Positions 4,888 through 10,788 of a DNA stretch of 11,726 nucleotides are shown here, one piece after another. The translations under genes were made by a program, and so were the position numbers. Source of the DNA: Methylovirgula sp. (lineage in GTDB: Bacteria; Pseudomonadota; Alphaproteobacteria; Rhizobiales; Beijerinckiaceae); assembly GCA_025356505.1 (NCBI GenBank), contig JANXSV010000159.1:1-11726 (forward strand). The letters run 5' to 3'. Below the pieces are notes generated by a model, which saw nothing but the letters and a program-made list of their open reading frames with translations, ran no database searches and was not told the origin of the DNA. Each line of letters starts with the position of its first letter. Position 1 is the first letter of the stretch.

Positions 4888-7386
4888 TCACTGACATACA
4901 ACAGGCCCGATGACCACTTGTGAGCCCGCTTGCGGGGTGTAGGCGAATTGCGCCGAACATGTCTGTCCGGCATTTTCAATGGTGATGCGGTTTTGCGCTC
5001 CAAGCTGACGGATGTAGCTGCGCCCGTCATAGCCTGTGACAAAGGCTTCACCGCTGCCCGCCAGAGTGCCCGCGAGGCCCGCAGGCAAAGGCTTGCCGGT
5101 TTTGTCATTGATAATCACAATCGCGGCCTGCACGTTCTTCTTCACGCCGAAATTCACCACAACGCCGCTACGATCACTGGGCGAAACCACGCTTTGCGTG
5201 AGGCCGGTTTCCGCATCGAGCGGCAGCCCATTCGGATCAATCGTAATTTTATTGCTTTCGAACGCTCTCAAGTTTGGCACCAGACGCTTGCCGCTCGAAT
5301 TGGTTTTCCCGATTTTCTGGTTTTCGTAGAGCACATCCACGCCTGGCAACCCGGCATCGACAACGGCAAATGAATCATCGATACGGTTGCTGAAAAAGAC
5401 GCCGCCCCCGAGAGCCGCTATGGCTCCTTCAGCTTCGCCGCTGACGCTGGCCTGCGAACCATATTGAGCGACACCCACATTCAGGCGGGCAAAATCCGCA
5501 CGGTAGCTGGCATCAGCGGTCCGGTAAGGGGACTTGCCTTCCGCGTCGTGCACACTCCAGCCGTAGCTCCCAATTTCACGGTCAAGCGCGCGGGAAGCAT
5601 TGGTGTCAAAGCTGACACCACCCTGCGAAGCGGAAACGCTGGAGGAAGCGGAAATCCTTGGGCCAAGAGGCATCGAAACACCAAAGACCACGCCTGAATC
5701 ACGTCTGTGTTTTGATGTGACGGCTATAGTCTGGCTCGGCACAAAATCGTGGTAGCCTGAGATGGACATGGAAGCGTCGTAAAACAACGAGCGCGAATAG
5801 TTCAGGCTGGCTATTTGCGATTTGCGGCCGTTGGCGTCGGTGGTGCGAATAAACGACGCCCCGAGGCTCGACTTATCAAATGGAATGGGAACGCCCAAGG
5901 AGATGCGATCTTGCGCTTTGGGAGGTTTGAGCTGCGCACAGATGGTGGTGAATCCAGGGTTCCAGGCAACGTTGGTCGAGGCGGTTGTGCAGGCGTTCGA
6001 CGATCCCGAGCCTGCCGAGGGGGCGGTGACCGATGCCAGATCTTGGTAATTCCCGAATGAGCGCTGCGCCGAGGCGCCAATGAACACGCCCAATATGCGC
6101 GTATCAAATCCGGCGAAGGCCTGTACGCCATTGCCGCCATTGATATGGCTGCCGGAAAGTGCCGCGGTGAATATGCCGCGGTTGAATGTGCGCGCCGCAA
6201 GGCCCACACCAGCATTGGCCACACCCGAACCGCCCTCGGCGTGGCTCTCCACTGTCAGCCAGTCGAAAATGCCACGCCGGAGCGAAGCACTGCCTATCAG
6301 TTTCTTGGAATAGCTGTCCGACTCGACATCGTAATATTGGCGCGCAAAACCCAGTTCGCCCGAATAATCCATCAGACCCGCGCGCAACAAACGTGATGAA
6401 GCGAAGAACGGCACTTCGGTGGTGGTCTCTTTGCCTGATGCGTCGCGCGTCACCACTTTTGCAGTGCCATCGCCGCCAATCAGAGGCAGGTTTGAAACAC
6501 GATAAGGCCCGGCGTCAACGTTTTCGCTAAAGGTGCGGACATTGTTGACATAGACATCAACGCTTGAAGGGACGGCAGCACTGCCGTTCACCGAGGGCAT
6601 TGGTGTTGTCACCAGATCCGGCCGCAGTCCGAAATTACGTTGTATCTGGACGCCGCCCATACGGATAGGCCTGGTCCAAGGCAAGCCAGATGAAATCAGG
6701 TCTCCGGCCCTGTAGGACATCAGCGTATCCGGGCTTGAATACACCCAGCTGGTATCAAGCCGCACAGCATTGACCTTGTTGCCGGTGCTATTTGTGCTGA
6801 CAATCCCTGTCTGGCTGACAGTTCCTACCGAGGAAAATACGCGGGCGTCTAGATTGGCGCTGGCACCTTGAAAAACCACATTGGGGTTGTTGGTGGAGCG
6901 TAAAGCCGCAGTGTAGAGGTCATAGTTGAGCACTGCGCCGGGGTCCGTGTGAGCGCGTAGCTGACCGGAGTTTTCCGCTTTCATATTGTAATCGCGCGGC
7001 AGGAGTTGCTCGTCGGAAGCTAAAAAATGAATTGACTGACTGCTGTCATTGACCTGAAAGGTTACGTTAGGCAGTTGGTCAAGATAGACTTCAGAGGTGC
7101 CAGACGGAGGCTTTATGCCGATGGCTTCGAGCTCGCTGCGTGTCGTGCGCAGGCGGCCGTCTTTGCTCTGAATGAAAGCCGCCAGAACGTGAACCGGATG
7201 GCTGTTAATAAAAACATCAAGCTGTAGCGGACGGTCTTCTTTCATAACAGTGGCAATGGCTGTCTGCGGCAAGGGTGGCACCTCTGCTGGTGTCGCCAAG
7301 GCACAGGCAGGCATCGCCAGAACGGCGACGCTGCTCAGCGCTAACATGCGCAACTGTTTAGTGGCCCTGAGGCTCGGCCTTGGCAT
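4888..7386 (-). CDS. Outer-membrane usher of an archaic (SCPU/Csu-type) fimbria
   Basis: Usher protein that receives chaperone-subunit complexes in the periplasm and secretes the fibre through its beta-barrel. 832 aa, typical length. Signal peptide 1-31 (cleavage CALA-TPAE). The periplasmic N-terminal domain follows (LQLDVFINSHPVHVL, about 54-68), with an SELEAIGI element. The translocation barrel begins near 155 and is interrupted by the plug (about 265-330, with SSVDVYVNNVRTFSENVDAG). The late FAVVDAGLPGVDVLYEN block leads into the C-terminal domains. Cys810 and Cys831 could form a disulfide. A Ser/Gly/Ala-rich insertion at about 454-488 carries Cys466 and Cys483 and is probably an extracellular loop. 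It starts at the ATG 29 bp inside the chaperone gene, with a modest GGGA ribosome binding site, so translation is probably coupled. The pairing with spore-coat-U subunits supports the archaic class. Confidence 0.92.
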   Translation of the reverse strand: MPRPSLRATKQLRMLALSSVAVLAMPACALATPAEVPPLPQTAIATVMKEDRPLQLDVFINSHPVHVLAAFIQSKDGRLRTTRSELEAIGIKPPSGTSEVYLDQLPNVTFQVNDSSQSIHFLASDEQLLPRDYNMKAENSGQLRAHTDPGAVLNYDLYTAALRSTNNPNVVFQGASANLDARVFSSVGTVSQTGIVSTNSTGNKVNAVRLDTSWVYSSPDTLMSYRAGDLISSGLPWTRPIRMGGVQIQRNFGLRPDLVTTPMPSVNGSAAVPSSVDVYVNNVRTFSENVDAGPYRVSNLPLIGGDGTAKVVTRDASGKETTTEVPFFASSRLLRAGLMDYSGELGFARQYYDVESDSYSKKLIGSASLRRGIFDWLTVESHAEGGSGVANAGVGLAARTFNRGIFTAALSGSHINGGNGVQAFAGFDTRILGVFIGASAQRSFGNYQDLASVTAPSAGSGSSNACTTASTNVAWNPGFTTICAQLKPPKAQDRISLGVPIPFDKSSLGASFIRTTDANGRKSQIASLNYSRSLFYDASMSISGYHDFVPSQTIAVTSKHRRDSGVVFGVSMPLGPRISASSSVSASQGGVSFDTNASRALDREIGSYGWSVHDAEGKSPYRTADASYRADFARLNVGVAQYGSQASVSGEAEGAIAALGGGVFFSNRIDDSFAVVDAGLPGVDVLYENQKIGKTNSSGKRLVPNLRAFESNKITIDPNGLPLDAETGLTQSVVSPSDRSGVVVNFGVKKNVQAAIVIINDKTGKPLPAGLAGTLAGSGEAFVTGYDGRSYIRQLGAQNRITIENAGQTCSAQFAYTPQAGSQVVIGPVVCQ

Positions 7387-8239
7387 TTATCGGTCCCAGA
7401 TCGCTTTGTCCGCTTATCGTGATTGCGCCGCTTGCGCTAAAATTTGCGTTTTTCGTTGGAACCGCCCAAGTCATAACTGAGCGTCCCAGGCTGTATCCCA
7501 GCAGACCGCCCCCAAAGGATGCGGAGCCGCCCTTGCCATTTGACATGTTAAAAGAGCCGATGCGCATTCGCCGGTCACCGTCGTTTTTAGCAGTGACCAG
7601 GAGTTTTCCACCCTGCTTGGCATAGCTCCAGCTGACCTGCGCAGGGCGCATATCCGGCGCTTCAAAAAATACCGGCAGCGATTGGCGCAGGAGCAAAGTA
7701 ATTGCGCCGGCTTTCAACCGACCTGGCTGAGGCAGTTCATCAATCACCAGGCGATAGGTTTCTTCGCCCTGCACCGGGCGTGTAGCAGTACGGACCAAGC
7801 GAACGGCGTAGTTGGCGCTCGGCGGCAGCGTCACGAAGGGCGGACTTGCAACAAGGTCGTTTGTGGGTTCCAGCCTTTCTTGGCCGTTTGTCTGCGTCCA
7901 TTTGAACACCCTCACTTGCACCGAAATCGGCTGCGGAGTGGGATTGACAAGCGAAACTGAAGAGGTTGCGCCGGGTGCATTCACTTCAATTGTCGTCGGC
8001 GAAACCTGAAGCGAAGCGGCAATCGCCACTGTTGGCGCGGCAAGGCCAATCAGCACGGCGAAACCGCAGATTCGTGCTGCTGCGGAAAAGTTCGCGGAAA
8101 AAGGCAGTGTCCAGTGGCGGTATTTTAATGCTTCAAGAGCCGAGAATTGAGGTATCCGCTCGCCGCGGCCTCTGGACTTTAGACACGTCGCAAGCTCATT
8201 CCGGACTCCCTTCAGGAATGTCATTTCTAATGTATTCAT
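7358..8239 (-). CDS. Periplasmic fimbrial chaperone (PapD/CsuC-like)
   Basis: Pilus-assembly chaperone that donates a G1 strand to subunits and delivers them to the usher. The mature part is about 219 aa of two Ig domains: SLQVSPTTIEVNAPG (A1 strand), SVSLVNPTPQPISVQVRVFKW, YRLVIDELP and the G1 region ITLLLRQSLPVFFEAP, all typical of the family. The signal core FAVLIGLAAPTVAIA ends at AIA-ASLQ. Odd: the nearest in-frame ATGs (8239 and 8224) leave roughly 70 residues before the cleavage site, where 20-30 is usual, and no ATG/GTG/TTG lies closer to the signal core. I chose the ATG at 8239, which has a GGGATGGG stretch just upstream; a TTG at 8266 and the ATG at 8224 are alternatives. It overlaps the usher gene by 29 bp. 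Function is secure, start is not. Confidence 0.88.
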   Translation of the reverse strand: MNTLEMTFLKGVRNELATCLKSRGRGERIPQFSALEALKYRHWTLPFSANFSAAARICGFAVLIGLAAPTVAIAASLQVSPTTIEVNAPGATSSVSLVNPTPQPISVQVRVFKWTQTNGQERLEPTNDLVASPPFVTLPPSANYAVRLVRTATRPVQGEETYRLVIDELPQPGRLKAGAITLLLRQSLPVFFEAPDMRPAQVSWSYAKQGGKLLVTAKNDGDRRMRIGSFNMSNGKGGSASFGGGLLGYSLGRSVMTWAVPTKNANFSASGAITISGQSDLGPINAKAEPQGH

Positions 8240-8432
8240 TGCCCATCCCAATTTTGTAGGTTTCAATCCAGACCGCTCTGACCCTCGCCGGGTTTACCGA
8301 TTCACGTTGCTGTCAGTATCCCAAATTGGGGCAATATGATTAATGAGCGGTTAAGCATGACCGTTGGGATTCAAAATCGATTAAGCGTCTGTTTTTGTGC
8401 ATTTTTTTGGATTTGCAGCGCCCGTTTGTTAA

Positions 8433-8470
8433 GGTACCGGTTGCCTATCTGGTGCCGGTGCCAGACTTTT
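8433..8470 (+). terminator. Terminator-like hairpin in the divergent region
   Basis: GGTACCGG (8433-8440) pairs with CCGGTGCC (8455-8462), with one G-T pair around a 14-base loop, and AGACTTTTTAT follows. No plus-strand gene lies just upstream, so it may end a short leader or small RNA, or be fortuitous. Confidence 0.35.
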
Positions 8471-8515
8471 TATGTATTGGCGAAAATTCTCGCATTCATA
8501 AAAAATTATCTACTT

Positions 8516-8528
8516 CGTAAATTTTACG
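8516..8528. repeat. Dyad CGTAAA-T-TTTACG
   Basis: Perfect 6-bp arms around one T, 32 bp upstream of the candidate subunit promoter. A possible activator or repressor site; symmetry only. Confidence 0.3.
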
Positions 8529-8559
8529 TTGCGGTACGCTATAGCCAGTAAATACTTCA

Positions 8560-8589
8560 TTAACTATGTGATCAAAATAAATCTATACT
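8560..8589 (+). promoter_or_regulatory. Candidate promoter of the first fimbrial subunit
   Basis: TTAACT (8560-8565), an 18-bp spacer and TATACT (8584-8589). It implies a leader of about 155 bases before the ATG at 8751. Confidence 0.4.
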
Positions 8590-8750
8590 TCAAAATTTGT
8601 GTATCTAGGTAGCGTAACGTTAACCTCATCTTCAACGGAATGAACAATGCTCAGGCTTGTAAAGGTCGAAGCGGCTTTTAAGAGATCTGGAGCAAAACAG
8701 ATACCCAGTACAAGAACATCAGTTCGTGTCGCGTTCAGTAGGAGTTGAGT

Positions 8751-9236
8751 ATGAGTTCAAAAGTTTGTTTAGGCTTCGCAGCCGTCTTATTGCTTGCGGC
8801 TGGATCCGCCCAGGCAGCAACTGTGTCCACAACATTTAACAACAAAATCACCATCGTCGGGGAATGTCAGGTTGGCGCTATTAGCGACATCGACTTTGGT
8901 TCCCACGGTATCTTGAATGCAAATATCGACGGCACAACTGCCATCAATGTCACGTGCACAAATGCGACTGCGTTTTCGATCGCTCTTGACAAGGGCCTGA
9001 CGGGCGCAACCACCAGTTCGCGCGTGATGACCGGACCGGGCTCACCAATATCTTATTCGCTGTATTCTGATGCCGCTCGCACAGCCAATTGGGGCAGCGT
9101 CTATCCGTCCGACACCGTTCAGGGCACCGGTATCGGCGTTGCGCAGACCATCAACGTCTACGGCCGCGTCCCTCCGCAAGCCGCACCTGTGCCGGGAAGT
9201 TATTCTGACACCGTAACTGTGACTGTCAGCTACTAA
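8751..9236 (+). CDS. Spore-coat-U-domain (SCPU) fimbrial subunit 1
   Basis: Secreted pilin-like subunit polymerised by the neighbouring chaperone and usher into a surface fibre by donor-strand exchange. 161 aa; signal peptide 1-22 (SAQA-ATVS, ending AQA). The mature N-terminus ATVSTTFNNKITIVGEC is the expected donor strand. SCPU hallmarks follow: DIDFG (46-50), NID plus INVTCT (58-70), YSLYSD, GTGIGVAQTINVYGRV and GSYSDTVTVTVSY at the very end. Cys39 and Cys69 should form the conserved disulfide. The start is ATG at 8751 because AGGAG sits 6 bases upstream; an in-frame TTG two codons earlier would be too close to it. It has its own terminator. By eye more than half of its mature residues match subunit 2. 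Confidence 0.93.
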   Translation: MSSKVCLGFAAVLLLAAGSAQAATVSTTFNNKITIVGECQVGAISDIDFGSHGILNANIDGTTAINVTCTNATAFSIALDKGLTGATTSSRVMTGPGSPISYSLYSDAARTANWGSVYPSDTVQGTGIGVAQTINVYGRVPPQAAPVPGSYSDTVTVTVSY

Positions 9237-9261
9237 GCCTCACTTAGTTTTTAGATGTCCG

Positions 9262-9288
9262 AAGGGGAGCCCTAGCGCTCCCCTTTTT
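9262..9288 (+). terminator. Rho-independent terminator after subunit 1
   Basis: AAGGGGAGC (9262-9270) and GCTCCCCTT (9277-9285) form a perfect 9-bp stem with a 6-base loop, followed by a run of T to 9288. It lies 25 bp after the stop codon. This ends the first subunit transcript before the second subunit gene. Confidence 0.9.
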
Positions 9289-9560
9289 CATGTCTGCCCC
9301 CTCGTGTTCAAATATTCGAGGCGTGTTCATGGCGCGCCGATTGAGACGGTATTCGCTAAAATCCACGTAATTATCCTTAATCGTTGAATAATTTAACGAA
9401 ACTTTCACCAAGATCGGTAAAATTGTACTTACGGCGGGCATGTGGCTCGGTGACTTGGACCAAGGACTTTCTCTTAAAGTTCATCCGTTCAAGTCATCCG
9501 GTTCTAACCGGTCTCCATTTTGGTTCGGTTGAAATTTTGTTAGTTTCGAAGGGGTTTCTT
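9289..9560 (+). promoter_or_regulatory. Promoter and long leader region of subunit 2
   Basis: 272 bp between the terminator and the ATG at 9561. An imperfect dyad TCGTTGAA-TAA-TTTAACGA (9381-9399) overlaps a TTAACG (9393-9398) that could pair as -35 with TAAAAT (9418-9423), though the 19-bp spacing is long. Downstream lie ACTTT/AAAGT (9466-9470 and 9476-9480) and the palindrome CCGGTT-CT-AACCGG (9498-9511), whose right half can alternatively pair with CGGTT (9526-9530). The ribosome binding site GAAGGGG (9548-9554) follows. No gene was seen in the stretch. Confidence 0.5.
9498..9530 (+). repeat. Overlapping alternative hairpins in the subunit 2 leader
   Basis: The AACCGG arm (9506-9511) pairs perfectly with CCGGTT (9498-9503), but its AACCG part can also pair with CGGTT (9526-9530). 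The two pairings exclude each other, and the second ends 18 bases before the ribosome binding site. Confidence 0.35.
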
Positions 9561-10052
9561 ATGAAAAACTATGTAAAGCTTGCGGGTATGGTTGCAGCTG
9601 TGATGGTGAGCAGTGCGGCATCTGCGACAACAGTCACAACCAGTTTCAATGCAAAAATCGCCATCGTCGCCGCATGCACAATGACCACGCCTGCGGATAT
9701 TGACTTCGGCAGCACCGGCCTGATCACAGCCAATATCGATCAGACCACGACCATGAACGTGACCTGCACCAACACCACGCCATATAATGTCGGGTTGGAT
9801 AAGGGTACCAACGGGGCAAGTGTCACTGCTCGCTTGATGAAGCATACGACCCTTGCCGCAACTATTCCTTACTCGCTTTATACAAACTCGACCCGCACCT
9901 CCAACTGGGGCACTACTATCGGCACAGACACGGTGGCTGGCACAGGTTCTGGAACTGCCCAGACGCTCACCATTTATGGACGCGTTGCTCCGCAGGCTGC
10001 GCCCAATCCGGGCAGCTATACTGATGCTGTGACGGTTACCCTCACATATTGA
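9561..10052 (+). CDS. Spore-coat-U-domain (SCPU) fimbrial subunit 2
   Basis: Paralogue of the upstream subunit with the same role, 163 aa. Signal peptide 1-22 (AASA-TTVTTSF). The donor-strand N-terminus TTVTTSFNAKIAIVAAC, DIDFG (46-50), ANID and MNVTCT (57-70), IPYSLYTN, GTGSGTAQTLTIYGRV and GSYTDAVTVTLTY are all family features. Cys39 and Cys69 sit at the same positions as in subunit 1. Differences cluster around residues 82-102, probably a surface loop exposed on the fibre. The start is the ATG with GAAGGGG 6 bases upstream; the longer in-frame upstream frame from 9384 would put about 59 residues before the signal peptide and is rejected. It has its own leader and terminator, suggesting separate control from subunit 1. 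Confidence 0.93.
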   Translation: MKNYVKLAGMVAAVMVSSAASATTVTTSFNAKIAIVAACTMTTPADIDFGSTGLITANIDQTTTMNVTCTNTTPYNVGLDKGTNGASVTARLMKHTTLAATIPYSLYTNSTRTSNWGTTIGTDTVAGTGSGTAQTLTIYGRVAPQAAPNPGSYTDAVTVTLTY

Positions 10053-10079
10053 TTGCGCTGAAACATTGCGGTTAAAATC

Positions 10080-10110
10080 AATCGGCGGGGATTTCTCCGC
10101 CGATTTTTTT
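10080..10110 (+). terminator. Terminator after subunit 2, probably bidirectional
   Basis: AATCGGCGG (10080-10088) and CCGCCGATT (10097-10105) form a 9-bp stem with an 8-base loop, then seven T (10104-10110). The T-run overlaps the stop codon of the convergent gene (TAA, minus strand, 10109-10111), so the same hairpin can also serve the minus-strand transcript. Confidence 0.9.
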
Positions 10111-10645
10111 ATGGTTTGTCGTCACAAGAAATCATGGCCCACATGCCTTGCGGCGGCACGAATTTGCGTTGGCCTTTTTCCCAGTACCAGAATGAACCCC
10201 CCAGCGCGGGCATGATCAGATATTTCGGTGCAGGCCCGGGAAACTCCTGCTCAGGTGTCGCAATATGCAATTGCTCATTGAAATAAAAAATCGAGGAACC
10301 GGGATCGGTGGCCTTCATCTTAGGCTCGGCGCTGTGTTTGCTATCCCCCATAAATACCAGCGAGGTGCGGCCGTAGCCATTGGCGAAGGCGTATGAGAAA
10401 TCATATGAAATTTTTTGATTTTCTTCCGTTATCCGCAGCATGAAACCAGCCTGATTTTGCGCGCCGTTGTTTGCAATGTGGCGGGCACGATACTGATTCT
10501 GCTTGCCCGCATCTGCGCTCATGTCGTCCTCAGGATCAAGGGGTGCGTATACCGCTTTCAGCAAGGGACACTCTGCGCCCCGCGCCCCGCTGCATAGGGC
10601 CAGCAAGGCAATTGCCAAACTTCCTGTTATTCCTGAACGTATCAT
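10109..10645 (-). CDS. Secreted protein of unknown function
   Basis: 178 aa, not recognised as any known family. A signal peptide is clear: MIRSG, then a hydrophobic core ITGSLAIALLALCSG, cleavage near ARG-AECP (about residue 23). The mature protein has two Cys close to its ends (Cys26, Cys174) that could form a disulfide. It is rich in aromatic residues (YDFSYAFANGYG, SFWYWEKGQRKF), and an EFPGPAPKYLIMPALGGSFWYW segment (134-155) looks like a folded beta-rich core. The start is ATG with GAGG 7 bases upstream. It is convergent with subunit 2 and divergent, over 143 bp, from the Ig-like secreted protein, so it might work with that neighbour rather than with the fimbria. Reality as a gene is well supported; function is unknown. 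Confidence 0.75.
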   Translation of the reverse strand: MIRSGITGSLAIALLALCSGARGAECPLLKAVYAPLDPEDDMSADAGKQNQYRARHIANNGAQNQAGFMLRITEENQKISYDFSYAFANGYGRTSLVFMGDSKHSAEPKMKATDPGSSIFYFNEQLHIATPEQEFPGPAPKYLIMPALGGSFWYWEKGQRKFVPPQGMWAMISCDDKP

Positions 10646-10788
10646 CTGCGCACCTCAAGCCTAGCCTGCTGAAACCGATAGCATGAGAGCAAAATCGCGT
10701 GCGTTACAATTCCGTTCACTCGCTCCAGCGCGCCATTTAATGCTTGATTATGTGCCGCGCGTTTCTAATTTGAAAATTGGAGGCGGAT
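10646..10788. promoter_or_regulatory. Divergent promoter region of the two right-hand secreted proteins
   Basis: A 143-bp gap. A plus-strand pair TTGATT (10744-10749) and TAATTT (10766-10771), 16 bp apart, is only a weak match, and its predicted start falls on the ribosome binding site. No firm promoter, repeat or RNA was seen. Confidence 0.35.

Larger units (their letters stand above)
8240..8750. promoter_or_regulatory. AT-rich divergent intergenic region of the fimbrial locus
   Basis: About 510 bp without a convincing gene between chaperone (minus) and first subunit (plus). It contains: three copies of ATCCCAA (8245-8251, 8318-8324, and inverted at 8364-8370), the dyad CCCAA-A-TTGGG (8320-8330), two TTAAGC elements 30 bp apart (8351-8356 and 8381-8386), a hairpin with T-run (8433-8470), the dyad CGTAAA-T-TTTACG (8516-8528) and a promoter for the subunit gene. 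A 71-codon frame at 8336-8551 has no family resemblance and atypical composition and is not called. Confidence 0.6.

Noticed and set aside
8336..8551. 71-codon frame in the fimbrial intergenic region
   Set aside because: Composition rich in Cys, Phe and Arg, with no ribosome binding site, and lying in an AT-rich regulatory stretch.
8601..8650. AGGTAGCG segment in the subunit 1 leader, reminiscent of part of a GEMM (c-di-GMP) riboswitch
   Set aside because: The other conserved GEMM parts, such as the GCAAACC-type and CGCAAAGCC-type blocks, are absent, so one short match is not enough.
9384..9560. N-terminal extension of subunit 2 from an upstream ATG
   Set aside because: It would bury the signal peptide behind about 59 residues, while the ATG at 9561 has a strong ribosome binding site.
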